DNA from: Leifsonia aquatica H1aii
GTDB taxonomy: Bacteria > Actinomycetota > Actinomycetes > Actinomycetales > Microbacteriaceae
Direction of reading: 5' to 3'
NCBI RefSeq assembly: GCF_000633535.1
Contig: NZ_AYMR01000007.1
Coordinates: 124,001-188,000, forward strand
DNA: 64,000 bases
In this document: positions 49,308 to 57,146 of the stretch, piece after piece
Layout: each line of letters begins with the position of its first letter
Position numbering within the stretch: position 1 is the first letter of the stretch
Translations under genes and position numbers: made by a program
Notes under the pieces: generated by a model
The model's input: the letters and a program-made list of their open reading frames with translations, nothing else
Told to the model about the DNA's origin: nothing
The model's database searches: none

Positions 49308-49538
49308 ATGTGGCGCCAGCTCCTCGAGTACACCGATTCGACCGGCCGTGCGATGGTCGGCTGCGCCGGCGTCGTATTCGTGATCGCCGTCGTCAGCTTC
49401 GTGCTCGGCATCGTGCAGGCGACCTCCGGCCATGCCGCGGGTTCCCTCCCGTATTGGCTGACCACCATGGGCTGCGCCGTGATCGCCGGCGTGCTGGTCT
49501 ACCTGGCGAGCCGCCGCGGAGACCTCCGCCGCCGCTGA
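49308..49538 (+). CDS. Small hypothetical two-helix membrane protein
   Basis: This 76-residue protein has two hydrophobic helices (AMVGCAGVVFVIAVVSFVLGIV and LTTMGCAVIAGVLVYLA) and a basic tail RRGDLRRR. The family is not recognised. GGAG motifs lie upstream of ATG 49308. It stands between rpoC and the pilus operon, on the same strand, but a gap of over 260 nt separates it from pilB. Confidence 0.6.
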   Translation: MWRQLLEYTDSTGRAMVGCAGVVFVIAVVSFVLGIVQATSGHAAGSLPYWLTTMGCAVIAGVLVYLASRRGDLRRR

Positions 49539-49679
49539 GCGACCCGGACGCCCGCGAGACGTGAGTCGTTGCGGGTCCACGGGGTGACGCACCCGCACCT
49601 TCTCACTTCTCGCGCCGCCGGCGCGCCGCCGCTGGCCCCCGGGCGCGTGGCACCCGTGGGCGGGGCACCTGTAAGCGGG

Positions 49680-49699
49680 GCTGTCACGTGTGTGACAGC
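49680..49699. promoter_or_regulatory. Inverted repeat GCTGTCAC-GTGT-GTGACAGC upstream of pilB
   Basis: An 8-bp perfect dyad in the 267-nt gap before pilB ends 6 nt before a -10-like TACGGT (49706-49711), so it would cover the -35 region of a possible pil operon promoter. The rest of the gap shows only GC-rich hairpins. Confidence 0.5.
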
Positions 49700-49805
49700 T
49701 GGGAATACGGTGACATCGCTTCGCCGCCTCCGGTATCTCGCCCGGGAGCGGCGCGGTCCGCCCGGGGCCCCCGACCCGGTCGGCCTTCCCCCCGAGGAGG
49801 TCCCT

Positions 49806-51470
49806 GTGGCGTCCATGACCGAGATCCTGATCCTCCACGGCCATCTGCCGATCGAGTACCTGGACACGGTGTCCAGCGAGCCCGCTGCCGACGAGTCGAC
49901 CGTGCGCGACCTCCTCGCGCGCGGGGCGATCACGGCCGGCCAGGTGGCGCGGGCGCGGGCTGCGCAGTCCGGCCTCCCGTTCGTCGAACTCGCCGACTAC
50001 CCGGTGGACCGCGCCGCGGTCGGGCTCATCCCTGGCACGCTCTGCCGGCGGCACGTCGTCCTGCCGATCGGGGTCCGGGACGGCACGGTCGTCCTGGCCA
50101 TGGCCGACCCGGGCAACGTGTTCGCCATCGACGACGTGCGTGCGGCCTCTCGGATGGGCGTGGCACCGGCGGTCGCCGACGTCCCGGACCTGCTCGCCGC
50201 GATCGACCGCTACGTGCGCGCCGACGACGAGCTGAGCGACCTCACCACGACGCTGGAGGAGGAGAGCGCGCCCGTCGAGGACACGTCCTTCGCCGACTCG
50301 GGCGACGACGACGCCCCGATCGTGCGGTTCGTGAACCTGCTCGTCAGCCAGGCCATCCAGGACCACGCCTCCGACATCCACATCGAGCCCGCCGAGCACG
50401 ACGTGCGCGTCCGCTACCGGATCGACGGTGTGCTGCACGCGATGCAGAGCGCGCCGAAGGCCATCCAGAACGGCGTGATCTCGCGCCTCAAGATCATGAG
50501 CGACATCGACATCGCCGAGCGGCGCAAACCGCAGGACGGCCGCATGTCGGTCGTGCACGGCGGCCGGCAGATCGACCTGCGCGTGGCGACCCTGCCGACC
50601 GTCTGGGGCGAGAAGGTCGTCATGCGCATCCTGGACAACACCAACACGGGCATGACCCTGCGCGACCTCAACCTGCTCGAGCGCAACTTCGAGACCTACC
50701 GCGCCTCCTACTCCAAGCCGTACGGGATGATCCTGGTCACCGGGCCCACCGGCTCCGGCAAGTCCACCACCCTCTACACGACGCTGAACGCCGTCGCCCG
50801 CCCCGAGATCAACGTCATCACCGTCGAGGACCCGGTCGAATACCGGATGCCCGGCGTCAACCAGGTGCAGGTCAACCCGAAGGCCGGCCTCACCTTCGCC
50901 AGCGCGCTCCGCAGCATCCTGCGCAGCGACCCGGATGTGGTGCTGCTCGGCGAGATCCGGGACCACGAGACCGCGCAGATCGCGATCGAGGCCTCCCTGA
51001 CCGGCCACCTCGTGCTCTCCACCCTGCACACCAATGACGCTCCGAGCGCCGTCACCCGTCTCACCGAGATGGACATCGAGCCCTTCCTCGTCGGCTCGGC
51101 CCTCGACTGCGTCGTCGCCCAGCGTCTCGCCCGGCGGCTCTGCGACCGGTGCAAGCAGCCGGCGGCCTACAGCGCCGACGATCTGCGCCGCCTCCGCTTC
51201 CCCCTCCCGGACGATCAGCCGGTCCCGCCCGTCTTCATGCCGGTCGGCTGCCCCACCTGCTCCAACACCGGGTACCGCGGGCGGATCGCGGTGCACGAGG
51301 TCATGGCCGTCACCGAGGAGATCGAGCGGCTGGCCGTGCAGCGCGCATCGAGCGCTGAGATCGCCCGGGTGGCGCAGGCACAGGGGATGCTGACGCTGCG
51401 CGCCGACGGCTGGGAGAAGGCCAAGCTCGGCCTGACGTCCGTGGAAGAGATCCTTCGAGTGGTGGCCTAG
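49806..51470 (+). CDS. pilB: Type IV pilus extension ATPase PilB
   Basis: This is a 554-residue GspE/PulE/PilB-family hexameric ATPase that drives pilin polymerisation at the inner face of the membrane. An MshEN-like N-terminal domain (about 20-130) is followed by the ATPase: SDIHIEPAEHDVRVRYRIDG, Walker A GPTGSGKST (Lys319), Asp box VITVEDPVEY, Walker B-like DPDVVLLGEIRD, His box TGHLVLSTLHTNDAPSA. The tetracysteine zinc site (CDRC and CPTC) is typical of PilB and absent from PilT. GTG 49806 is chosen for GAGGAGG 5 nt upstream. It is the first gene of the pilus operon. Confidence 0.94.
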   Translation: MASMTEILILHGHLPIEYLDTVSSEPAADESTVRDLLARGAITAGQVARARAAQSGLPFVELADYPVDRAAVGLIPGTLCRRHVVLPIGVRDGTVVLAMADPGNVFAIDDVRAASRMGVAPAVADVPDLLAAIDRYVRADDELSDLTTTLEEESAPVEDTSFADSGDDDAPIVRFVNLLVSQAIQDHASDIHIEPAEHDVRVRYRIDGVLHAMQSAPKAIQNGVISRLKIMSDIDIAERRKPQDGRMSVVHGGRQIDLRVATLPTVWGEKVVMRILDNTNTGMTLRDLNLLERNFETYRASYSKPYGMILVTGPTGSGKSTTLYTTLNAVARPEINVITVEDPVEYRMPGVNQVQVNPKAGLTFASALRSILRSDPDVVLLGEIRDHETAQIAIEASLTGHLVLSTLHTNDAPSAVTRLTEMDIEPFLVGSALDCVVAQRLARRLCDRCKQPAAYSADDLRRLRFPLPDDQPVPPVFMPVGCPTCSNTGYRGRIAVHEVMAVTEEIERLAVQRASSAEIARVAQAQGMLTLRADGWEKAKLGLTSVEEILRVVA

Positions 51471-51478
51471 GAGGGCAC

Positions 51479-53122
51479 ATGACGATCGATGACAACGCCT
51501 GGGGCGGCTATCCCGCGCCGACGGCCAAGCCGCTGTACGAGATCCCCGTCGTCCCGCCCGGGGCGACCGCTGACGGCTGGGCCCCCGGCGCCGGCGTGCC
51601 GCTGCAGCCGCCGACCTACGTGGCCCCGCCGGCGCCGCCGCTTGCGCCGCCGGCCTCGCCGCTCACGCCGCCGGCTGCGCCGCTCGCGTCGCCGATCGCC
51701 GCGCTCCCTCCGGTCGCGGCGTCACCCGCTGCGGCGCCGCTCCCTCCCGCGCCGCAGCCGGCGGCCCCGCCCGCCGCGGAGTTCCCGGCCCCCACCCTCT
51801 ACTCGCTCGACGAGGTTCCGGCCGGTCCTCGTCTGGTCCCGGCGGGCCGTCGGGCGGCCGTCGTCGCGGAGCAGGCAGCCGCCGCTCAGACGAAACCCGT
51901 CCCGCATCCCGACATCGACTACGACGCCGAGGTCGCCACCCTGACGGCCGCCGAACGCGAGGCCCTCGAGAAGGCGGACCCCGAGCTCGTCGCCGCGCTG
52001 CGGGAGGTCGTGCTCCAACGCGCCTCCGACCTCCACGTCACCGTCGGCGCGCCGCCGATGGTCCGCATCGACGGCGCGCTGACACCTGCCGGCCCCGCGG
52101 AGCCATGGGGACACGAGCGCACCCTTGCCGCGCTCACCAGCCTCCTCACCGAGCGGCAGGCCGAGCTGTTCAAGCGCGAGCTCGAGCTCGACTTCGCCTT
52201 CACCATCTCGGCGAACTCCCGCTTCCGCGTCAACTTCTACCAGCAGCGCGGCTCCGTCGGCGCCGCCTTCCGTCTCATCCCGACCGAGATCAAGCAGTTG
52301 CGCGAGCTCGGCGTCCCGGAACAGATCGGCGGCTTCTCGACGCTTCCCCGCGGCCTCGTCCTCGTGACCGGCCCCACCGGCTCCGGCAAGTCCACGACGC
52401 TGGCCGCCCTCATCGACCTCGTCAACTCCACCCGCGCCGACCACATCGTGACGGTCGAGGACCCGATCGAGTTCATGCACACCCACAAGCGCTCGATCGT
52501 CAACCAGCGCGAGGTCGGCCACGACACCCACAGCTTCAACAACGCCCTCAAGCACGTCCTCCGCCAGGACCCGGACGTCATCCTCATCGGCGAGCTCCGC
52601 GACCTGGAGACGATCTCCGTCGCCCTGACCGCGGCCGAGACGGGCCACCTCGTGTTCGCCACCCTGCACACCCAGGACGCCCCGCAGACGATCGACCGCG
52701 TCATCGACGTCTTCCCGCCCCACCAGCAGGACCAGGTGCGCGCCCAGCTCGCCGGCACCCTGCAGGGCGTCGTCTGCCAGACCCTCGTCAAACGCGCCTC
52801 CGGCCGCGGCCGCGTGGTGGCGACCGAGGTGCTGATGATGACCCCGGCGATCGCCAACCTGATCCGCGAGGGCAAGACCTACCAGATCGCGTCCGCCATG
52901 CAGGCGGGTCGCGGGGACGGGATGCACACGATGGACCAGCATCTGGCGGAGCTGGTCAACGTGGGCGCGATCACTCGTAAGGCCGCGCTGGAGAAGGCGC
53001 ACGACCTGGAGAGCATCACGCGGCTGATCCAGCGCGTGGAGTCGCCGGGCGACGCTTCGGGGCGTGCGATGGCATCGGGCGGCCCGGACTACGGGGACTC
53101 GTACTCAGGGATGGTGCGGTGA
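51479..53122 (+). CDS. pilT: Type IV pilus retraction ATPase PilT with Pro/Ala-rich N-terminal extension
   Basis: This is a 547-residue retraction ATPase. The core (from about residue 165) has ASDLHVTVGAPPMVRIDG, Walker A GPTGSGKSTT (Lys304), VTVEDPIEF, DPDVILIGELRDLETI, TGHLVFATLHTQDAPQT and the PilT signature AIANLIREGKTYQI near the C-terminus. The first 160 residues are unusual: long runs of Pro/Ala (APPAPPLAPPASPLTPP), probably disordered; ordinary PilT is about 350 residues. It lies 8 nt after pilB and overlaps pilC. Its presence predicts retractile pili. Confidence 0.93.
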   Translation: MTIDDNAWGGYPAPTAKPLYEIPVVPPGATADGWAPGAGVPLQPPTYVAPPAPPLAPPASPLTPPAAPLASPIAALPPVAASPAAAPLPPAPQPAAPPAAEFPAPTLYSLDEVPAGPRLVPAGRRAAVVAEQAAAAQTKPVPHPDIDYDAEVATLTAAEREALEKADPELVAALREVVLQRASDLHVTVGAPPMVRIDGALTPAGPAEPWGHERTLAALTSLLTERQAELFKRELELDFAFTISANSRFRVNFYQQRGSVGAAFRLIPTEIKQLRELGVPEQIGGFSTLPRGLVLVTGPTGSGKSTTLAALIDLVNSTRADHIVTVEDPIEFMHTHKRSIVNQREVGHDTHSFNNALKHVLRQDPDVILIGELRDLETISVALTAAETGHLVFATLHTQDAPQTIDRVIDVFPPHQQDQVRAQLAGTLQGVVCQTLVKRASGRGRVVATEVLMMTPAIANLIREGKTYQIASAMQAGRGDGMHTMDQHLAELVNVGAITRKAALEKAHDLESITRLIQRVESPGDASGRAMASGGPDYGDSYSGMVR

Positions 53123-54348
53123 TGTCGAATGCGACTGCGTTCGTCTACAAGGGGCGGAACGCCGACGGCAAGGTGGTGAAGGGCAAGCTCGACGCACCCG
53201 GCGAAGCCGCGGTGGCCGCACGGCTGCGAACGATGGGTCTCTCACCGATCGCCATCGAGAAGGCGCCGGAGGCGACCGGGCTGAACCGTGAGATCAATCT
53301 GAGTCTCGGGAGCGGTGTCGGACTGAAGGACCTCGCCGTGGCCAGCCGCCAGATGGCCACCATGATCGGCGCGGGACTCTCGTTGCTCAAGACGTTGAAC
53401 ATCCTCGCGGATCAGACGGCGAACAAGAAGCTCGCGACCGTGCTCGGGAGAGTTCGAGACGATGTCGAGACGGGCGTGTCGGTGGCCGACGCCATGCGCA
53501 AGGACGAGGCGATCTTCACACCGCTGATGGTCAACATGGTGCGTGCGGGTGAGACCGGAGGCTTTCTCGACGGTGCGCTTGAGTCGGTCGCGGCGAACTT
53601 CGAGAAAGAGGTGAAGCTCCGCGCCACGATCAAGTCCGCCCTGACGTATCCGATCATCGTCTTCATCATGTCGATCGTCGCCGTGGTGGCGATGCTGATC
53701 TTCATCGTGCCGGTGTTCGAGAACATGTTCAAAGGCTTCGGGAAGGAGCTCCCCCTTCCCACGCAGATCCTCGTCCTCCTCTCCCATGCGATGGTCTGGG
53801 TCGTTCCCGTGCTTCTGGTCGGGGGCGTCATCTTCGCCGTCTGGTGGAACAAGAACAAGAACGAGGAGCGAGTACGCCGCCGGATCGATCCGCTGAAGCT
53901 CCGGCTCCCCGTCTTCGGGATGCTGCTCAAGAAGATCGCGATCGCACGATTCGCCCGAAACTTCTCCAACATGATCGGGGCCGGTGTGCCCATCCTGAGG
54001 GCGCTTCAGATCGTCGGTGAGACCAGCGGCAACTGGGTGATCGAGAACGCTTTGGGGGCAGTACGAGAAGGCGTTCGCCAAGGCGAGGCGATCGCTGCTC
54101 CGCTGGCCCAGCAACCGGTCTTTCCCGCCATGGTGACGCAGATGGTCGCGGTCGGCGAGGACTCGGGGTCGTTGGAGACGATGCTCTCGAAGATCGCCGA
54201 CTTCTACGAGCAAGAAGTCGCGGCGGCGACCGAGCAGCTCACGGCGATGATCGAGCCGCTCGTGGTCGCCTTCCTCGGCGTGATCATCGGCGGCATGGTG
54301 ATCGCTCTCTACATGCCGATCTTCCAGATTGCGACAGTGGTCAAGTAG
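53122..54348 (+). CDS. pilC: Type IV pilus platform protein PilC
   Basis: This is a 408-residue polytopic platform protein with two T2SSF domains: LKDLAVASRQMATMIGAGLSL near residue 70, and ARFARNFSNMIGAGVPILRAL near residue 275. Membrane helices follow each (YPIIVFIMSIVAVVAMLIFIVP, VWVVPVLLVGGVIFAVWW, VVAFLGVIIGGMVIALYMPIF). PilC couples PilB/PilT rotation to pilin movement. The ATG overlaps the pilT stop (TGATG); GTG 53119 is an alternative start. A 176-nt gap with a structured leader follows before pilA. Confidence 0.94.
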   Translation: MSNATAFVYKGRNADGKVVKGKLDAPGEAAVAARLRTMGLSPIAIEKAPEATGLNREINLSLGSGVGLKDLAVASRQMATMIGAGLSLLKTLNILADQTANKKLATVLGRVRDDVETGVSVADAMRKDEAIFTPLMVNMVRAGETGGFLDGALESVAANFEKEVKLRATIKSALTYPIIVFIMSIVAVVAMLIFIVPVFENMFKGFGKELPLPTQILVLLSHAMVWVVPVLLVGGVIFAVWWNKNKNEERVRRRIDPLKLRLPVFGMLLKKIAIARFARNFSNMIGAGVPILRALQIVGETSGNWVIENALGAVREGVRQGEAIAAPLAQQPVFPAMVTQMVAVGEDSGSLETMLSKIADFYEQEVAAATEQLTAMIEPLVVAFLGVIIGGMVIALYMPIFQIATVVK

Positions 54349-54524
54349 ACGTGCCCAACCTGGGGGTCAGTTGCAAAATTCATCCCTCTAACTGGGGTAA
54401 TTCTTGGGAGAAAAACCCCCCAATCGTGGGATTCTGCCGAGATTTTGCTCCGAATTACCATCAAGCCACCGGACGGGGACTCGCACCCTTCCGTATCGAT
54501 TCCCCCGACCGAATGGAAACCGAA
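54349..54524 (+). promoter_or_regulatory. Structured, comparatively AT-rich leader before pilA
   Basis: GGTAATTC (54396-54403) pairs perfectly with GAATTACC (54452-54459). Inside, TTGGG (54404-54408) can pair with CCCAA (54419-54423), or CCCA (54419-54422) with TGGG (54427-54430); the two are mutually exclusive. This could be a regulatory RNA or hold the pilA promoter; TTGCAA at 54371 is a possible -35 without a clear -10. Confidence 0.5.
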
Positions 54525-54956
54525 ATGTACTTCCGACTCATGGGCAAGCTGAACGCTCGCCGCAAAGGCATGCTCGAGGAGAACGAGAACGGGTTCACCC
54601 TGATCGAGCTCCTCGTGGTGGTCATCATCATCGGCGTCCTCGCCGCAATCGCGATCCCGGTCTATCTCGGGGTCCAGAGCGGCGCGAAGGACAACGCCGT
54701 CAAGGCCGACCTCACCAACCTCAAAACGGCCGCGGTTGCTTTCGAGACGTCGCACAGCGGCGCACTGCCCACGTCGATCACGGATCTCACCAGTTCGGTG
54801 ACCATCAACGGCGACAACTACACCGTCACCCCGAAGCTCAGCTCGTCTGGCACGGGGTCGACCGCGACGTTCACCATTTGCGCTACCGGCAACAACGGAA
54901 ATTCGTGGAAGGTCACCGATACCACGGCGCCCGCCACTGCCACTTCCTGCCCGTAA
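54525..54956 (+). CDS. pilA: Major type IV pilin PilA
   Basis: This is a 143-residue prepilin. The class III leader of 23 residues ends NENG, and cleavage before Phe gives FTLIELLVVVIIIGVLAAIAI, with Glu5 and the classic hydrophobic assembly helix. The C-terminal globular domain is small and Thr/Ser-rich with two Cys (TFTICATG and TSCP) that can form the usual disulfide loop. ATG 54525 is chosen for GGAA 6 nt upstream; ATG 54513 and 54540 are alternatives. An in-frame extension further upstream is open but runs through the structured leader and is unlikely to be translated. Confidence 0.92.
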   Translation: MYFRLMGKLNARRKGMLEENENGFTLIELLVVVIIIGVLAAIAIPVYLGVQSGAKDNAVKADLTNLKTAAVAFETSHSGALPTSITDLTSSVTINGDNYTVTPKLSSSGTGSTATFTICATGNNGNSWKVTDTTAPATATSCP

Positions 54957-54970
54957 CTTCACCCTGCGAA

Positions 54971-55008
54971 GCGGGGGCGGGGAGCCGAGCTCGGCGCCCC
55001 GCCCCCGC
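54971..55008 (+). terminator. Very strong hairpin between pilA and the minor pilin genes
   Basis: GCGGGGGCGGGG (54971-54982) pairs with CCCCGCCCCCGC (54997-55008), and the enclosed GCCGAGCTCGGC is itself a palindrome, so almost all 38 nt pair. No U-tract. It probably terminates most transcripts after pilA, giving excess major pilin. Confidence 0.75.
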
Positions 55009-55062
55009 TGCATAGGTCCTCGTCCCACCCACCACCCGAACCCGATCCGAGGGAGGTGACCG

Positions 55063-56460
55063 ATGTTCCGCATTCAGTTCAGCCCCCGCCCCTGTTCTTC
55101 TTCGGACGCCGGCTTCTCCCTGATCGAGGTCATGGTCGCGATGTTCATCTTCGCCGTCGTCTCCCTCGCTTTCGCCTCCGCTCTCCTCACGACCATGCAG
55201 GTCTCCAGCGACTCACTCGCCCGTCAGACGGCGAGCAGCCTGGCCGCAGGCCAGATCGACCAGGTCAGGACCATCACCGATCTGACCGCGCTGGACTCGT
55301 CATCCGCTCCGACGGATGTCTCGGTGGCGGGGCGCGTCTATCACGTCTCCACCATCGTGCGCTGGACCGGTGCGGGGTCCGGGACCGACGCCCAATGCAG
55401 TTCCGGGACGGGGCCGCTCTTGAACAAGGCGGTCAAAGTCGTCGTCTCGTGGGACGGAATGGCCGCCTCATCTCTTCCAGCGGAAGCGGACACCGTCGTG
55501 GCACCCAAGAGCCGGATCAGCGACGTCAACAAGGGTGTGATCATCGTTTCCGTCAAGAACGCCCAGGGTGCCGGCAACTCCGCCGTCGCGATCTCCGTCG
55601 TTCCCAATCCCACGACGCCCAACGGTGCCTCGGCCATCTCAGGCACGATCGATCCGACCGACGCGCAGGGGTGCGGGTACGTCCTGAACGTCACGCCGGG
55701 CAAGTACGACGTCTCCATCACCAAGGGCGGGACCTCGACTCCCTCGGTCGATATCACGCAGTCCACCTCGCCGAAGCAGACCGTCGATGTGAGCGCTGGA
55801 GCCACGGCGACGGCGCCGTTCCAGTTCGACCAGTCCGCGACGTTCATCCCTCACTACGCCAGCAACGTCACGGGCACCGTCGTCCTCCCTCTGACGATGG
55901 ACACGACGTTCGTGAACACCTACGGCATCTTCACCACGACGTCCACCCCGACCCGACTCCACCCGTTCACGGCCGGATACACGGTGCTCGCGGGAGCTCT
56001 CGGCGTCAACGGCGGGACCGCTTCCAATTGCCTTGCCGTCGATCCTGGTGCTTGGCCCGCGACGACCGATTCGACCGGGACGTGGGCGGGAAAGCGTCCG
56101 GACGCGGTCGCGGCCGCCCCAGGAGGGTCGGCGGACGCGTACGTACCGATGGGGGCAGTCACCGTGTCCGGTCCGGCGAACGGATACCTCGCCGCCGCCG
56201 CGCAGACCACAGGGCCCTCAGGTTCGGGCAACCCGGGATGTGCAGTGCCGAAGACCTACCTCATCAAGCTGCCCGCGACGGGAACGGCGACCATCGCGCT
56301 CCCGTTCGGATCGTGGAAGATGACCAGTGGCACGACGGCAGGCTCGCAGACGACGAAGGTCACCGCGTCACAGCTGGCCCTTGTCACACGTGGCATGCTC
56401 GGGACCGCGAATGGCGACGCCGTTGTCACCTTGGACCCCCGCCAGTTGGTGACGCCGTGA
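55063..56460 (+). CDS. Large minor prepilin (PilV/GspI-like) with carboxypeptidase-regulatory-like domain
   Basis: This 465-residue prepilin has a 17-residue leader ending in SSDAG and the assembly helix FSLIEVMVAMFIFAVVSLAF with Glu5. The motif FSLIEVMVA is typical of PilV/GspI-type minor pilins. Residues from about 165 to 250 (GVIIVSVKNAQGAGNSAVAI ... GKYDVSITKGG) look like a carboxypeptidase-regulatory/Ig-like fold, and the rest is Thr/Ser/Gly-rich with several Cys. It is far larger than ordinary PilV (about 150-180). GGGAGGTGACCG gives a strong ribosome site. It overlaps the next gene by 4 nt. Confidence 0.85.
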   Translation: MFRIQFSPRPCSSSDAGFSLIEVMVAMFIFAVVSLAFASALLTTMQVSSDSLARQTASSLAAGQIDQVRTITDLTALDSSSAPTDVSVAGRVYHVSTIVRWTGAGSGTDAQCSSGTGPLLNKAVKVVVSWDGMAASSLPAEADTVVAPKSRISDVNKGVIIVSVKNAQGAGNSAVAISVVPNPTTPNGASAISGTIDPTDAQGCGYVLNVTPGKYDVSITKGGTSTPSVDITQSTSPKQTVDVSAGATATAPFQFDQSATFIPHYASNVTGTVVLPLTMDTTFVNTYGIFTTTSTPTRLHPFTAGYTVLAGALGVNGGTASNCLAVDPGAWPATTDSTGTWAGKRPDAVAAAPGGSADAYVPMGAVTVSGPANGYLAAAAQTTGPSGSGNPGCAVPKTYLIKLPATGTATIALPFGSWKMTSGTTAGSQTTKVTASQLALVTRGMLGTANGDAVVTLDPRQLVTP

Positions 56461-57143
56461 CGTCAGATCGACGATGTGCGCAGGGAGACGAGGGGATGAC
56501 CGCCGCCGAGTTGGTGATCGCGGCCTTCGTCACCGCGATCGTCCTGGTGATGGTCTCGAGCTTCTTCTTCCGCGGCACGACGGCCATCATGCAGTCCCGA
56601 AACACGGCACTCGACGCGGGAACCGTGTCCAGCGCAATGATGGAGGTCTCCAAGGTCATTCGCTCGGGAGCCCCGAACCCGGTTCTGAACAACTCGCTCC
56701 CGGACCCGGTCGTGCTCGCCGGAACAGCCGAATCCGTGACGATCTACTCCTATGCCGACGCGGCGGTGACCGGTACCAGCCCGATGATCATGCAGTTCTC
56801 CGTCGATCCCACATCGCGACAACTCATGGAGAAGCGCTGGGCGGCGACGTCCAGTACCGGTGGCTATTTCAGCTTCCCGAACTACGCCACTGCGACCCCG
56901 ACCTGGGCCCGCACCATCGCCGGCCCGATCGGGGCGACGCCGTCCGGCAAACCGCCCCTCTTCGTGTTCAACTCGGCAACCGGCCCGATCACGGTCGGCG
57001 GGTCGGGGCTGACCCTCACCCAGCGCAACAGCATCGTGTCGGTGCTGGTGACGATCCGCGTCAACGGAAGTGGGTACGCGGGCGCGACCGGGGCCGAGGA
57101 GCAGAACACCGTCGGACTCCCGAACCTGGGATTGGGGAACTGA
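56457..57143 (+). CDS. Minor prepilin (PilW/GspJ-like)
   Basis: This 228-residue prepilin has a 13-residue leader ending in GDEG, then MTAAELVIAAFVTAIVLVMV with Glu at +5. The +1 residue is Met rather than Phe, which is allowed for minor pilins. The body has RNTALDAGTVSSAMMEVSKVI, the long helical continuation typical of PilW/GspJ, then a beta-rich domain. GTG overlaps the preceding stop (GTGA), and 3 nt separate it from the next gene. Position and order (V, W, X) match GspI-J-K tip complexes. Confidence 0.83.
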   Translation: MTSDRRCAQGDEGMTAAELVIAAFVTAIVLVMVSSFFFRGTTAIMQSRNTALDAGTVSSAMMEVSKVIRSGAPNPVLNNSLPDPVVLAGTAESVTIYSYADAAVTGTSPMIMQFSVDPTSRQLMEKRWAATSSTGGYFSFPNYATATPTWARTIAGPIGATPSGKPPLFVFNSATGPITVGGSGLTLTQRNSIVSVLVTIRVNGSGYAGATGAEEQNTVGLPNLGLGN

Positions 57144-57146
57144 ACA

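Noticed and set aside
49539-49805. In-frame N-terminal extension of PilB back to 49569
   Set aside because: The GTG at 49806 has a strong GAGGAGG site, and the extension contains the dyad and likely promoter.
54351-54524. In-frame N-terminal extension of PilA
   Set aside because: It would give a prepilin leader of about 80 residues and passes through the folded leader; the normal leader is under 30 residues.
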